Assembly: GCA_012735495.1 (NCBI GenBank) | Contig: JAAYHD010000021.1 | Location: 1-64,000 of the forward strand | From: Clostridiales bacterium | Lineage (GTDB): Bacteria; Bacillota; Clostridia; Lachnospirales; Lachnospiraceae | Direction of reading: 5' to 3' | Length of the DNA stretch: 64,000 bases | In this document: positions 14,819-24,075 of the stretch, one piece after another | Layout: every line of letters begins with the position of its first letter | Numbering within the stretch: position 1 is the first letter of the stretch | Translations under genes and position numbers: made by a program | The notes under the pieces: model-generated | The model's input: the letters and a program-made list of their open reading frames with translations, nothing else | What the model was told of the DNA's origin: nothing | Database searches by the model: none

Positions 14819-15924
14819 AAAGGCTTTTTATTGCTACATTATGTCTTCTCCAGCTGTCATTGTGTGCCTGCAGCAACGATATGAACAGGCGGGAACTGGA
14901 TGAAATCAACCTTATTCATATAATGGGTATTGACTATTCGGACGGCATGTATGTACTGACAGCGGTATTCAGCTCCGGACAGGGGGCCGATCCTGAAAAA
15001 AACCCGTCAGGCAGCGAAGATGTTTCAGAGGGGAAGGGAGCAACGCCATTTGAGGCCTTTCAGGACCTTAAGCTTAAGAATAAAAAAACGGTTTCCATAG
15101 CCAATACGGGGTATTTCCTGATCGGTGAAACAGCCGCCGTGGAAGGTATTGAAACGTGCCTGGATTTCCTGTCCAGGGATGAAACCGTCAAGATGGAATC
15201 CCTTGTTTTTATTACACAGGGAGTAAATGCGTCATATTTTATATCGGAGGGTATGAAGAACGGAAAGATGATTCATGAGGATCTTGAAGCCGTGGAGCAG
15301 AAGCTCCATGAGCTTGTTACAAGGATTGATAATACCCTGGTAAACATACTAAATGAAATGGAGGATGATTTGTCCGGTTTATTAATCCCGTACTTAAAGA
15401 CAGGGGAGGATTCGTTCAATATTGGAGGATATGCGGTTTTCGACGGACTGTCTTTGGCCGATTATCTGGATATTGATACTTCGGCAGGGATAAATATTAT
15501 AAAAAACATTATGCGGACATATCCCATTTATCTAAAAAAGGGCGTTTCATTGTCAGTATCGTCATTAAAAAGCAGAATGAAGACTGAGCTTGAGGAAGGC
15601 CTGGTCTGGGTGGATATTCATGTGGATTTTGAATCGATGGTAAGGGAAGTCAACACGGATGAAGACATATTCCGAGTTGAAGAGCAAAACACCCTTACCC
15701 GATTGCAGAATGCATACATTGAGGATATTTTGAAAAAGGCTGTTGATTATTCCAAGGACACGGGAAGGGATATTCTCAATATCGGCAGGATTATCAGGAA
15801 CAGGTATGCGAAGGAATGGAGCGGAATTAGGGATGAATGGAAGGATATGGTTCCGGACATACAATATGAATTACATGTCAGGTCCAGGATAGCAAAATCC
15901 TTTATTCTGGGAAACAGGAGGTAA
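14815..15924 (+). CDS. gerC: Spore germination receptor lipoprotein, Ger(x)C family
   Basis: 369 residues with a GTG start overlapping the gerA stop. The N-terminal signal peptide ends in the lipobox region LSLCAC, so the protein is lipid-anchored to the spore inner membrane. The mature part begins NDMNRRELDEINLIHIMGID, the conserved Ger(x)C opening. The C-terminal domain (about 230-365) matches the family length. It works with GerA and GerB in germinant sensing. Translation is clearly coupled to gerA. Confidence 0.92.
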   Translation: MKRLFIATLCLLQLSLCACSNDMNRRELDEINLIHIMGIDYSDGMYVLTAVFSSGQGADPEKNPSGSEDVSEGKGATPFEAFQDLKLKNKKTVSIANTGYFLIGETAAVEGIETCLDFLSRDETVKMESLVFITQGVNASYFISEGMKNGKMIHEDLEAVEQKLHELVTRIDNTLVNILNEMEDDLSGLLIPYLKTGEDSFNIGGYAVFDGLSLADYLDIDTSAGINIIKNIMRTYPIYLKKGVSLSVSSLKSRMKTELEEGLVWVDIHVDFESMVREVNTDEDIFRVEEQNTLTRLQNAYIEDILKKAVDYSKDTGRDILNIGRIIRNRYAKEWSGIRDEWKDMVPDIQYELHVRSRIAKSFILGNRR

Positions 15925-15929
15925 ACTGA

Positions 15930-16118
15930 ATGATGATTGTTTTTGCGGTATTGTTAATTGCGTCATTTATCAGGAATAAGGAAACGTTATTCAGCAAGAA
16001 AAGGAATATGGCCGTTTTTGTAATGCTTTCCGCCATAGGCATAGCGCTTGGCATTGTCGACATGATAAGGCCTTATATCCCAAGCATCGCTTATGCCATT
16101 GAGAAATATTTCAAATAA
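15930..16118 (+). CDS. Small two-helix membrane protein in ger operon
   Basis: 62 residues with two hydrophobic segments (about 2-12 and 27-44) separated by a basic stretch (RNKETLFSKKRN). It starts 5 nt after gerC behind AGGAGG and ends 12 nt before gerB, so it is a true member of the operon. Some germination operons carry a small D-type membrane subunit with two helices, and this could be such a protein, but sequence similarity was not tested. The hydrophobic start could also be a signal anchor. Confidence 0.7.
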   Translation: MMIVFAVLLIASFIRNKETLFSKKRNMAVFVMLSAIGIALGIVDMIRPYIPSIAYAIEKYFK

Positions 16119-16130
16119 ACCGGAGGTTTT

Positions 16131-17231
16131 ATGAACAATCAGCTTACAGTCAGACAGGTTGTTTACACATATCTGTTCATATCCATATCACCGGTGCTCA
16201 GGCAGATTCCCTCGGCATTGGCCATGGATGCGGGAAAAAGCGGGTATTTAAGCCCCGTATGGTCCGTTTTATTGCTGATTCCGCTTGTATATGCCATTTT
16301 ATTGCTGATAAGGTCATTTCCGGGGCTCAACCTGTATGAGGTTATGGTCCAGCTTGGGGGAAGGGTGCTTGCCAAGCTTGTCATATTCCTTTATATGCTA
16401 TGGACATTATTACTGCTTTCGGCAAAACTGAACATATATGCCCTGACCCTGCAGTTTACGCTTATGCCAAAGACTGGGAACGGGCTTTTCATGCAGGTGA
16501 TGCTGATATTGGTATTCTATGCCCTTTACAAGGGAGGGAAGGCCGTCTTTCGGTTCTCCGAGTTATCGCTTGGCCCGGTTTTTTTAGTTATAGCCATATT
16601 TTGTGTTTGTGCCCTTGCAAAGGTAAGAACCGATTACCTGCTTCCTGTAACGGTATTAAACCTGGCAGATACAATCACGGCATCAAGGCATGTCCTGGCA
16701 GCAGGAGGGAATATAATAACGGCATTGTTTTTTGCCGACAGGCTGGAGATTTACCTGTCCGGAAGGCAGGTGAAAAAACTATGGACGGGTGCCGCTTCTT
16801 TTATTATTTTAAGCCTTATTGTAACGATTCTCACATTCGGAATTACCGGCGCGAGTCTTGCGGCAAAGCTTCCGTTCCCGTTTTATATAACGGTGAAAAG
16901 CATATCATTTTTCAACATATTTGAAAGGTTTGAGGTGATAGTAACACTGATATGCATGCTGTCGGACTATGCGGCCATATGCGTTATGTTTCTGGTCCTG
17001 TCAAGGCTGATTCGGTGGCTGTTTGCGTTAAGCCAGGAGAGGTTTTTATTCGTACCGCTGGCTGTGGTTGTTTACTATTTATCGTTTTTTACAAGCTCAA
17101 CACAGTTTGAGCACGATTTTCTGTACAGAAATGTTATTGTTAATTTAAACATGGTGTTTCAATACTTCCTGCCCATGTTTTTTGGCTTCATATGCCTGTT
17201 TAAACGCAAGAATATCAGAAAACCGTACTGA
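16131..17231 (+). CDS. gerB: Spore germination receptor permease subunit B (GerB family)
   Basis: 366 residues with about ten membrane helices, the amino-acid-permease-like fold of GerAB/GerKB. The N-terminus LTVRQVVYTYLFISISPVLRQIP and the helix-1 region are family-like. In known receptors this subunit binds the germinant. CGGAGG precedes the ATG. It is the last gene of the A-C-small-B operon and ends only 2 nt before the convergent M23 peptidase gene, with no terminator visible between them. Confidence 0.92.
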   Translation: MNNQLTVRQVVYTYLFISISPVLRQIPSALAMDAGKSGYLSPVWSVLLLIPLVYAILLLIRSFPGLNLYEVMVQLGGRVLAKLVIFLYMLWTLLLLSAKLNIYALTLQFTLMPKTGNGLFMQVMLILVFYALYKGGKAVFRFSELSLGPVFLVIAIFCVCALAKVRTDYLLPVTVLNLADTITASRHVLAAGGNIITALFFADRLEIYLSGRQVKKLWTGAASFIILSLIVTILTFGITGASLAAKLPFPFYITVKSISFFNIFERFEVIVTLICMLSDYAAICVMFLVLSRLIRWLFALSQERFLFVPLAVVVYYLSFFTSSTQFEHDFLYRNVIVNLNMVFQYFLPMFFGFICLFKRKNIRKPY

Positions 17232-17233
17232 GC

Positions 17234-18346
17234 TTATTCGTATATATGTATCCCAATATTCTCATCGTCATAATCATAAATCTGGTGATTTATATACTCC
17301 TGGGCCACAGGATCGATCATCTGGTATGCCCTGTGATGTTCCTTGGTTTCAGGATCCCTGACCGTTTCGCATCGGTTCCTGTATAGAAACTTTATCAACT
17401 CGTAGCAGTCAATCCATATCTCATTCATGCTTTCTTTTTGTGATTCATCGAAAATCAGCTGCATGCCGAAATGAAGATGGGGCGTGCGGATGTTGTTGAC
17501 ATTTTCTTTACTGCTGTAGCCTGTTCTTCCAAGATAGCCGATTACGTCACCGGCTTGAACGACACTGCCCACTTCCAGGGATTTGTTGAACGGAAAATTC
17601 TGCCTTAAATGCGCGTAGTAGTAATATCTTTTCTTGTCAAAGCTTCGGATTCCAATTCTCCAGCCGCCGTACTGGTTCCAGCCAAGAGCCTCCACATAGC
17701 CGGATTCTACGGCTATGATCGGCGTCCCTACCTGGCCCATCATGTCGTGCCCGAGGTGTTTCCTTTTAAAGCCGTAGCTTCTTGACACACCGAAGTCGTC
17801 GGAATGACTGAAGGGATATTTTTTTGCTATTGGAAGGAATGCCTTCAGCCCGTATTTTTCCTCCCATCGCTTGCCGCCAGGTGCGGTATCGTCCTTTACC
17901 TCGATCTGATATTCGCCGACCATCCCGCCCAAAACGGCGGTATAGGCTTCAAGATAGTATTCGTAGTATTTCATATTCCTTGTGAGTTCTTCCATGGTTG
18001 CCTTGCCGCCTGTCAGCTTGTCGGCAAGCTCGGTCATATGCTTTTGCCTGTATTTTGAAAAATCACCCCCGTACTTGGCCCCAAGATAGGCAAGAAGCTC
18101 TATCCAGTTAAGGTGCACCTCGCTGTCCTTGGTTTCCACGTCATACCTGTATGCCCGGTCAAGAGCTTCGCAGCTGACATCAAAGTCCACCCATTTAATT
18201 ATCTTTTTATCCGGATCCTGCAACTGCGTGTACATGGCCGATTCCCGGGCCATGCCCCTGCTGATCAGAACCGTTGACAATATAAGCAATATGATAAACT
18301 CGCATATAACGACATGGACATGCTTTGCCTTAAGCTTCGACAGCAT
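17234..18346 (-). CDS. M23-family (LytM) metallopeptidase, membrane-anchored
   Basis: 370 residues. A hydrophobic N-terminal segment (about 12-30, VVICEFIILLILSTVLI) serves as signal or anchor, then a helical domain of about 140 residues and the LytM domain. Zinc ligands are visible in HLGHDMMG and HLHFGMQL, with the helper His in YYYYAHLRQNFP. Such enzymes cut peptide cross-links in peptidoglycan. The domain-plus-helical layout and the ger neighbours hint at a sporulation or spore wall role, which is inference. Confidence 0.9.
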   Translation of the reverse strand: MLSKLKAKHVHVVICEFIILLILSTVLISRGMARESAMYTQLQDPDKKIIKWVDFDVSCEALDRAYRYDVETKDSEVHLNWIELLAYLGAKYGGDFSKYRQKHMTELADKLTGGKATMEELTRNMKYYEYYLEAYTAVLGGMVGEYQIEVKDDTAPGGKRWEEKYGLKAFLPIAKKYPFSHSDDFGVSRSYGFKRKHLGHDMMGQVGTPIIAVESGYVEALGWNQYGGWRIGIRSFDKKRYYYYAHLRQNFPFNKSLEVGSVVQAGDVIGYLGRTGYSSKENVNNIRTPHLHFGMQLIFDESQKESMNEIWIDCYELIKFLYRNRCETVRDPETKEHHRAYQMIDPVAQEYINHQIYDYDDENIGIHIYE

Positions 18347-18409
18347 AAACGGAATACCCCAATTTACAACTCGTAATATTGTATGAGTTTATCATGCCGT
18401 TCATTCCCT

Positions 18410-19120
18410 TTATTCGAAAATGTCAACTTTGTATTTTTTATGATACTTAAAATATACGTTAATATCGTCCTTGGCCGGGTCATATGTGGCCAGAATAACT
18501 TCACGGATGTCCGAGGCTTTCTTTTGTTTAAGCTTATTTTTGAGCCATTCTTCATCCTTTCCGAAGAATTTAAGATTGCCTTTCATTATTTTGCCGTCGA
18601 TTATTATGTTTGCTAAGGGAGTTGCCTGAATGGGTGAAATGTTGATGTCTTCCGGCGTAACCGGCCTTGTGGCTGACATGGGAAGCACGCTTATTTTGCC
18701 GTTGCTTTCCAGGATGATGGTGTGGATGTCTTCAAGGTTGTAGTAACCTTTTACCCGGCATTCCGCCAGCAGCTCACCTATGTCAAGCTTTGCATAAAGG
18801 AGGTTCTTTTCGAATATCTGTCCCTGTTGATAAAGAAGGAGCGGCTGGCCCTGGAAAAAACGTCTCAGGATGATTGATTTGCAGGTCAGGTAATTTATAC
18901 TCATGGTTAATAAAGAAAGGATGGTCATTGACAGCAGGGGCTCAATAAGGTTATCCGTGGACATTGCCGCCATTTCCCCGGCGATGGAGCCTATTGCGAT
19001 ACTGCTGATATAATCGAACATGCTAAGCTGCGCCATTTCCCTGTTGCCCATCAGCTTTGTCAGTATAAAGAGCGCACTAAGGGATACCAAAGATGAAACA
19101 AAAACCTTGCCAAGTTCCAT
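18410..19120 (-). CDS. DUF421 membrane protein (YetF-like)
   Basis: 236 residues starting at the ATG at 19120, which has GAGG nine bases upstream; the ORF-track ATG five codons earlier lacks one. Two or three N-terminal helices (about 1-80) contain LTKLMGNREMAQLSMFDYISSIAIGS, the core DUF421 signature. A cytoplasmic domain follows (LLYQQGQIFEKNLLYAKLDIGELLAECR). Family members such as Bacillus YetF/YkjA occur in spores and membranes; some relate to germination, but the biochemical role is unknown. Divergent from the ferredoxin gene. Confidence 0.9.
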   Translation of the reverse strand: MELGKVFVSSLVSLSALFILTKLMGNREMAQLSMFDYISSIAIGSIAGEMAAMSTDNLIEPLLSMTILSLLTMSINYLTCKSIILRRFFQGQPLLLYQQGQIFEKNLLYAKLDIGELLAECRVKGYYNLEDIHTIILESNGKISVLPMSATRPVTPEDINISPIQATPLANIIIDGKIMKGNLKFFGKDEEWLKNKLKQKKASDIREVILATYDPAKDDINVYFKYHKKYKVDIFE

Positions 19121-19280
19121 ACCTGTCAACCTCATTCAAATCAGATTTTACCGTATTAATATGGTTGACAGTTTTATGAAAAATATTAATGCCGTGCAAT
19201 TTGTATAACCGGAGAATAATTTGCCTGAAATAAACCATAATAATTTTGATAAATATTCCGGATCCCGAAAGGAGATGCGT

Positions 19281-19472
19281 ATGAAAGCGTATGTTGACCA
19301 GGAAGGCTGCATAAGCTGCGGCCTTTGCGTGGATGTTTGCCCCGAAGTGTTCAGCTTTAATGAGGAGGGCTTATCCCAGCCGATAGAAGGAGATATTCCA
19401 AAGGATTGCATGGAAAGAGCCCGTGAGGCAAGAGACGGCTGTCCCACGGATGTTATTTCCCTTGAGGAATAG
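19281..19472 (+). CDS. Single-cluster [4Fe-4S] ferredoxin, six-cysteine Thermotoga type
   Basis: 63 residues from ATG 19281, which has AAAGGAG; the upstream ORF-track start is unsupported. Cysteines lie at 10, 13, 16, 20, 43 and 54. Positions 10, 13, 16 and the late Cys in DGCPTDVI are the cluster ligands, while Cys20 and Cys43 match the disulfide pair of Thermotoga maritima ferredoxin. It carries single electrons at low potential in the cytoplasm. It stands alone between minus-strand genes. Partner enzymes are unknown. Confidence 0.93.
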   Translation: MKAYVDQEGCISCGLCVDVCPEVFSFNEEGLSQPIEGDIPKDCMERAREARDGCPTDVISLEE

Positions 19473-19479
19473 AAGGGAT

Positions 19480-20418
19480 TTATCGGTTTGCCTGTTCAAA
19501 TGGCCGGGTTCGGTCATGAAGCCAACCGGCTGCTATATAATCCTCTATCCGTACCGGGCCTTCAAGAACCTCCCTGCCAACAAAAAGGGTCCTGTCAGGC
19601 CTTGTCATTACCGCCCATTTGATTAATGCCAGGCTTCCGTTTACAATTTCGATGCCGGTTATACACCTGGGATGGACGCAGCTGCCGTCATTGAAATACA
19701 GGTTTTCACCCGGCTGGGGAAACAGAGGCCTGTGGGTATGGCCTGTAATGATCATCTTGTTGTTTTTCACCGACCAATCGGCCAGCCTTCTTTCAACCTT
19801 GCTCTTCCTATCATTATTTTTAGCCGCGCTGGTCGGGTCCCGGATGCCGATCAGTTCAAGAGGCCTCCACAGGTAGCGCACCAGGAATCTTGACAGGCGC
19901 CAGAAGGTATCGTTAAGTATGTCGGCCTGGTGGCCGTGGGTAAGGAATATCTGGTACGGTATGGGGGTATAGTCCAGGATCAGGCCCTCGTGTATGACTA
20001 TGCCTGGAAACAGCGGAAGATAAGAGTTGATGCTGTCACAGAAGAAAGAGTGGCAATTTGTCCTGGAATACTTCGGGTCCTTTTTGACAATATCATGGTT
20101 GCCGTACAGCATGTAGAACCTGCCTTCCTTGTAAAACTGCGACATGAGCCAAAATGCGTCGCTGTGGCTGCTTATTATGGAATTGATGTCCCTGTTTTCC
20201 CACAGCTCGTCACCGTCACCCAACTCGATATAGGTAAAGCCCCTTTCAAAATAATACAGCAGGGCGGCAAAAAAGATATTCTGGTTATTTGAAAAATTAT
20301 CGGAATAACTTGCATCACCCCTGTGGCAGTCGCTCATAATAATGAATCTTGAGTAATCGTCGAAGGGAATCCTTATGGACGAGGAAAACACCTGGGATAA
20401 ACGGGAGTTTATGCTCAT
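19480..20418 (-). CDS. Calcineurin-like metallophosphoesterase
   Basis: 312 residues with all metallophosphoesterase motifs: SDCHRGD, GDGDE, YGNHD, LTHGHQ and TGHTHRP. The active site thus has the dimetal ligands of the calcineurin superfamily. The size and the long loop after GNHD resemble LpxH-like or general phosphodiesterases, but the substrate is not evident and lipid A is not expected here. GGGGG(A) precedes the ATG by 8 nt. It lies 4 nt downstream of the DUF4474 gene, so the two are surely cotranscribed. Confidence 0.9.
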   Translation of the reverse strand: MSINSRLSQVFSSSIRIPFDDYSRFIIMSDCHRGDASYSDNFSNNQNIFFAALLYYFERGFTYIELGDGDELWENRDINSIISSHSDAFWLMSQFYKEGRFYMLYGNHDIVKKDPKYSRTNCHSFFCDSINSYLPLFPGIVIHEGLILDYTPIPYQIFLTHGHQADILNDTFWRLSRFLVRYLWRPLELIGIRDPTSAAKNNDRKSKVERRLADWSVKNNKMIITGHTHRPLFPQPGENLYFNDGSCVHPRCITGIEIVNGSLALIKWAVMTRPDRTLFVGREVLEGPVRIEDYIAAGWLHDRTRPFEQANR

Positions 20419-20422
20419 GATA

Positions 20423-21481
20423 TCATTCCCCCGTATCCGTTTTGCTCAAATTAAGAAAACCCTTTATTTCGTGGAATATTTCAAAAACAGAGTAAGGTTT
20501 GCCCATGTTCAATATCCTATTGTACAGGCTCGGGTATTCCGCCTTAATCATTGCGAGCTTTTCGGCCGTATTGCCGTATGCCTGTGTAAGGGAATTATAA
20601 GCGTCGCACCAGGTCTGATTGTTGCGCTGCATCATATAAATTGATACGGGATTGCGTGTAATGGGCTGCTTCGTATGCGGCTTGTCGAAATGGACGTAAA
20701 CCCGTCTTCCCCGTACGGCATATTCGCTTTCCGTGTAACCCGCCTCCCGCAGGCCGTTTACAAAAGCATCGACCATCTGCTTGTCATTAAGATCCAGGAC
20801 GATATCCATCTCAAGCTCGGAAGGATATGAAAACTCACCCAGCCTAAAGCCTGTAATCCACCAATGGTAATCGCTTCTTGTAAACAGGATTTTGCCGTTC
20901 TTTTTAAAGATAAAGGACATGTTTATACGGTCCTCGTCTTTTACACAGAAGTAGAAGGTGCCGTTGAACAAGCCGGGGATGTTCAGGTCGGGCCCCGATG
21001 TATAGTAAATACCGACTTCTCCGCCGGTTGTCATTCCGTACTGTCCCTTCCAGAATTCGATCATCCACCTTTTGCCGTTGTAATTGAAATATATCGGTTC
21101 ACAGTCGATTATCATGCTGAAAGCGGCGCAAGCCTCGTCATAAAGCCTGAAATACCCGAAGCTTCTCTGCCAGCAGTCCATAAGTGAATAGAAGATATCC
21201 TGAATGTGGTCGTATGCAAAGCCAAAGGGTTTAAGATCCCTGTTCAATGCATCTATAAGCTCCTGCTTGTTTCCGAGAATGTCGGAAACCGGTGGGATGG
21301 GTTTTTTAAGCTTTTCTTTTTTTCTTTTCTTTTTAATCCGAACTCTTATACATATGGCGGTTAACAAAAACAAAAGAAGCAGACCTGTTATTACAAGAGC
21401 CTTGTGATCTATATATAAGCTCCACAGAAATGAAGCGTTTATAATATAAACATTAATAACTGCAGATAATATAACATGCAT
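20423..21481 (-). CDS. Membrane-anchored DUF4474-like protein
   Basis: 352 residues. One N-terminal membrane segment (about 28-50, ALVITGLLLLFLLTAICI) is followed by a very basic stretch (RVRIKKKRKKEKLKK) and a cytoplasmic domain of about 280 residues. RWMIEFWKGQYGMTTGGEVGIYY is the pattern I associate with DUF4474. AAAGGAG precedes the ATG. No catalytic motif is recognised. Cotranscription with the metallophosphoesterase suggests a joint task at the membrane. Confidence 0.65.
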   Translation of the reverse strand: MHVILSAVINVYIINASFLWSLYIDHKALVITGLLLLFLLTAICIRVRIKKKRKKEKLKKPIPPVSDILGNKQELIDALNRDLKPFGFAYDHIQDIFYSLMDCWQRSFGYFRLYDEACAAFSMIIDCEPIYFNYNGKRWMIEFWKGQYGMTTGGEVGIYYTSGPDLNIPGLFNGTFYFCVKDEDRINMSFIFKKNGKILFTRSDYHWWITGFRLGEFSYPSELEMDIVLDLNDKQMVDAFVNGLREAGYTESEYAVRGRRVYVHFDKPHTKQPITRNPVSIYMMQRNNQTWCDAYNSLTQAYGNTAEKLAMIKAEYPSLYNRILNMGKPYSVFEIFHEIKGFLNLSKTDTGE

Positions 21482-21635
21482 GCCCTGGCTCCTTTCATAT
21501 TGCTATATACCATCATATTCGCGACAGGAGCGGGATGTTAACGTTTTTGGTGATATTATGTAAAAATTTGATGAATTCGGAAGATACGCGTTATTCGAAT
21601 ATGGATATAAATGATACTGTTAAGTGTGGTGTTAC

Positions 21636-21664
21636 TTGACATATGAAGATTGACATATTATGAT
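21636..21664 (+). promoter_or_regulatory. Promoter of Rnf-like operon
   Basis: TTGACA, 17-nt spacer, TATGAT; five of six at -10 and perfect at -35. The -35 is part of a direct repeat TTGACATAT-gaaga-TTGACATAT (14-bp period). The leader to the TTG start is about 40 nt. Confidence 0.8.
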
Positions 21665-21709
21665 TATTTAGGTATATGTAATTGTAAACTTATAGCAGGA
21701 GGGCCAGTT

Positions 21710-23044
21710 TTGAGACATTATTTTCATGGTGGTATACATCCGTCCGACGGTACCGATAAAAGGCTGAGCAATCAAAAGCCTATTCGGGTATATACCCCAC
21801 AGGTTGTTGAGGTTTCCATGAAACAGTCCCCCGGCGGCTTTTGTGATGCCGTTGTAAATGTGGGAGACAAGGTTGCAAAAGGCGATCTGATCGGGAAACC
21901 CGTATCCTTCAGCGGAGCAAACATTCATGCAGGTATCAGCGGAACGGTTACCGAAATCAGAATAGATCAGGATGCTTACGGCAGGGAAGTAAAAACGGTG
22001 GTTATACAGGCTGACGGCACAGGCAATGAAAAAAAAGACTCCGTATGCGAATACGAGGAAAAGATTATCGACCTGTCCGGTTATGCCAGGGAAGATATTA
22101 TAGCCAATATGAAGGAAGGCGGCATAATCGGTCTTGGCGGCGCGGGATTTCCTGCGCATATCAAGTATGAGACAAAGGAAAAAATCAAATATATTCTTGT
22201 TAATGCTGCAGAATGCGAGCCATATCTGACCTGTGACCATATGCTTGTTATGGAGCATGGGTATGCCGTTATTAACGGGGTACTGCTGTTGGTCAAAGCA
22301 TCAGGTGCCGATAAGGCTATTATTTGTTTTGAGGATAACAAGAAAGACGCGGCCGGACATTTGCAAGATATTATTTCCAATACGGAGCTGCCGGTGGAAA
22401 TAAAAATTCTTCCTACAAAGTATCCACTGGGCGGAGAACGGCAGCTGGTTGAAGCGGTGCTTCATATGGAGGTTCCGGCCGGGAAGCTGCCGGCAAGCAT
22501 AGGTGTCATTATTAATAATGTTGGTACGGCAAAAGCCGTTGCCGATATGGTTATCGGGGGCAATCCCCTGACATCCAGGGTTGTTACCGTTACAGGCAAG
22601 GTAAGGGAACCCGGCAACTACCTGGTGCCCATAGGCACGAGGTTTACCGAGTTAATCAATCTTTCAGGCGGATTTACTGCAGAAAACTGCAGGGTAATTG
22701 AAGGAGGCCCGATGACAGGCCATTGCCTGCAGATAGGCGGTACGCATGAAGAACTAATGGGAAGCGTGGCAAAAACCACCTCGGCGATAGTGGTTCTCGA
22801 GGATACATCGAAGGTGGAGACGCCTTGTATCCGATGCGGTGAATGCGAAAGAGTATGCCCAGCGGGGCTGGCTCCGTTTAAAATTGATTTTGCCGCGATT
22901 GAAGACGATATTGACTTGTGCAGAAGGCTTTACGCAACGGAATGTATCAGCTGCGGCTGCTGTTCATATGTATGCCCGGCAAAAAGGGAGCTGGCATACA
23001 GGATAACGGAAGCCAAGACGGAGATACTCAGGCATAAGGCTTAA
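21710..23044 (+). CDS. rnfC: Rnf complex subunit C (NADH-oxidoreducing peripheral subunit)
   Basis: 444 residues from TTG 21710 behind AGGAGGG; the earlier ORF-track start has no site. Order: N-terminal RnfC barrel domain (HPSDGTDKRLSNQKPI), the flavin/NADH-binding GLGGAGFPAHIKYE, a SLBB segment, and two [4Fe-4S] motifs CIRCGECERVCP and CISCGCCSYVCP near the C-terminus. In Rnf it passes electrons between NAD(H) and the membrane subunits. All expected motifs are intact. First gene of a C-D-G-E-like operon. Confidence 0.93.
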   Translation: MRHYFHGGIHPSDGTDKRLSNQKPIRVYTPQVVEVSMKQSPGGFCDAVVNVGDKVAKGDLIGKPVSFSGANIHAGISGTVTEIRIDQDAYGREVKTVVIQADGTGNEKKDSVCEYEEKIIDLSGYAREDIIANMKEGGIIGLGGAGFPAHIKYETKEKIKYILVNAAECEPYLTCDHMLVMEHGYAVINGVLLLVKASGADKAIICFEDNKKDAAGHLQDIISNTELPVEIKILPTKYPLGGERQLVEAVLHMEVPAGKLPASIGVIINNVGTAKAVADMVIGGNPLTSRVVTVTGKVREPGNYLVPIGTRFTELINLSGGFTAENCRVIEGGPMTGHCLQIGGTHEELMGSVAKTTSAIVVLEDTSKVETPCIRCGECERVCPAGLAPFKIDFAAIEDDIDLCRRLYATECISCGCCSYVCPAKRELAYRITEAKTEILRHKA

Positions 23045-23063
23045 GTACGATTGGAGGAAGCGG

Positions 23064-24038
23064 ATGAAGCTTAAAACTGGTAAGGAATTACATGAGGTCA
23101 GTCCGCATATAGTGGATGACAGATCTACAAAGGTTATTATGCAGGATGTTGTCATCGCGATGATACCTGCTTTGCTTGGCGCGATATATTTCTTTGGTAT
23201 CAACGCCCTGATACTTACTGCAAGCAGTGTGGCAACCTGTGTTTTATCGGAGTACATCTGGCAGAGGCTTAGAAAAGAGCCGTTGACGGTGGGAGACTGG
23301 AGTGCCGTTGTAACCGGCATGCTTATTGCGTTTAATGTACCGGCCACCACTCCCATATGGGCTGTCATGATTGCATCGGTGTTTGCGATTATTGTGGTAA
23401 AGCAGTTCTTCGGCGGAATAGGAAGCAACTTTGCAAATCCCGCGCTGATGGGAAGAGCGCTTTTAATGTTCCTGTGGCCTGCTTCGGTATCAAGCTATGT
23501 TACGACATATCATTCCGGTGTTGATGCTGTAAGCTCTGCAACAGTTCTGGGACTGTATAAGTCCGGCTCGGATTTAAGCAGATTTTCAAAGTGGGATATG
23601 TTTATCGGCAACATACCGGGCTGCCTGGGTGAGACGAGCGCGCTGCTTTTACTGATTGGGTTTGCTTACCTGTGCTACAGAAAGGTTGTCAACCTGGCTG
23701 CAACCGGAGCATACATTATAACGGTACTTGCAATGACATTCGTTTTTGCCCGGGATGGGCTGTTTAAAGGCGACATACTTACAAACCTGCTTTCTGGAGG
23801 ACTGATACTGGGCGCATGCTTTATGATGACCGACTATGCATCGGTGGCTCCCAGGGTCAAGGTTGTACTGTCAATCATAGCCGGCCTGGTAACGGCGGGC
23901 ATAAGGCTGTGGGGAATGCTGCCCGAAGGCGTGAGCTATGGAATTCTGACGGCAAATTGCCTGTCGGGACTTGTTGAAACGGTAATCAGACCTCACATAT
24001 ACGGTGTAGGGCTGAAAAAGCAAAAAAGCAAGATTTAG
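23064..24038 (+). CDS. rnfD: Rnf complex subunit D (FMN-binding membrane subunit)
   Basis: 324 residues with about nine or ten membrane helices. The covalent FMN site is seen as DAVSSATVLG, with Thr160 as the attachment residue by family analogy. GGIGSNFANPALMGRA is the conserved RnfD/NqrB motif. Ion translocation has been assigned to this subunit in related complexes. TGGAGG precedes the ATG, 19 nt after rnfC. Confidence 0.93.
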   Translation: MKLKTGKELHEVSPHIVDDRSTKVIMQDVVIAMIPALLGAIYFFGINALILTASSVATCVLSEYIWQRLRKEPLTVGDWSAVVTGMLIAFNVPATTPIWAVMIASVFAIIVVKQFFGGIGSNFANPALMGRALLMFLWPASVSSYVTTYHSGVDAVSSATVLGLYKSGSDLSRFSKWDMFIGNIPGCLGETSALLLLIGFAYLCYRKVVNLAATGAYIITVLAMTFVFARDGLFKGDILTNLLSGGLILGACFMMTDYASVAPRVKVVLSIIAGLVTAGIRLWGMLPEGVSYGILTANCLSGLVETVIRPHIYGVGLKKQKSKI

Positions 24039-24075
24039 ATTTAATTTTAATAAATAAAGAAAAGAGGAATTGGTC

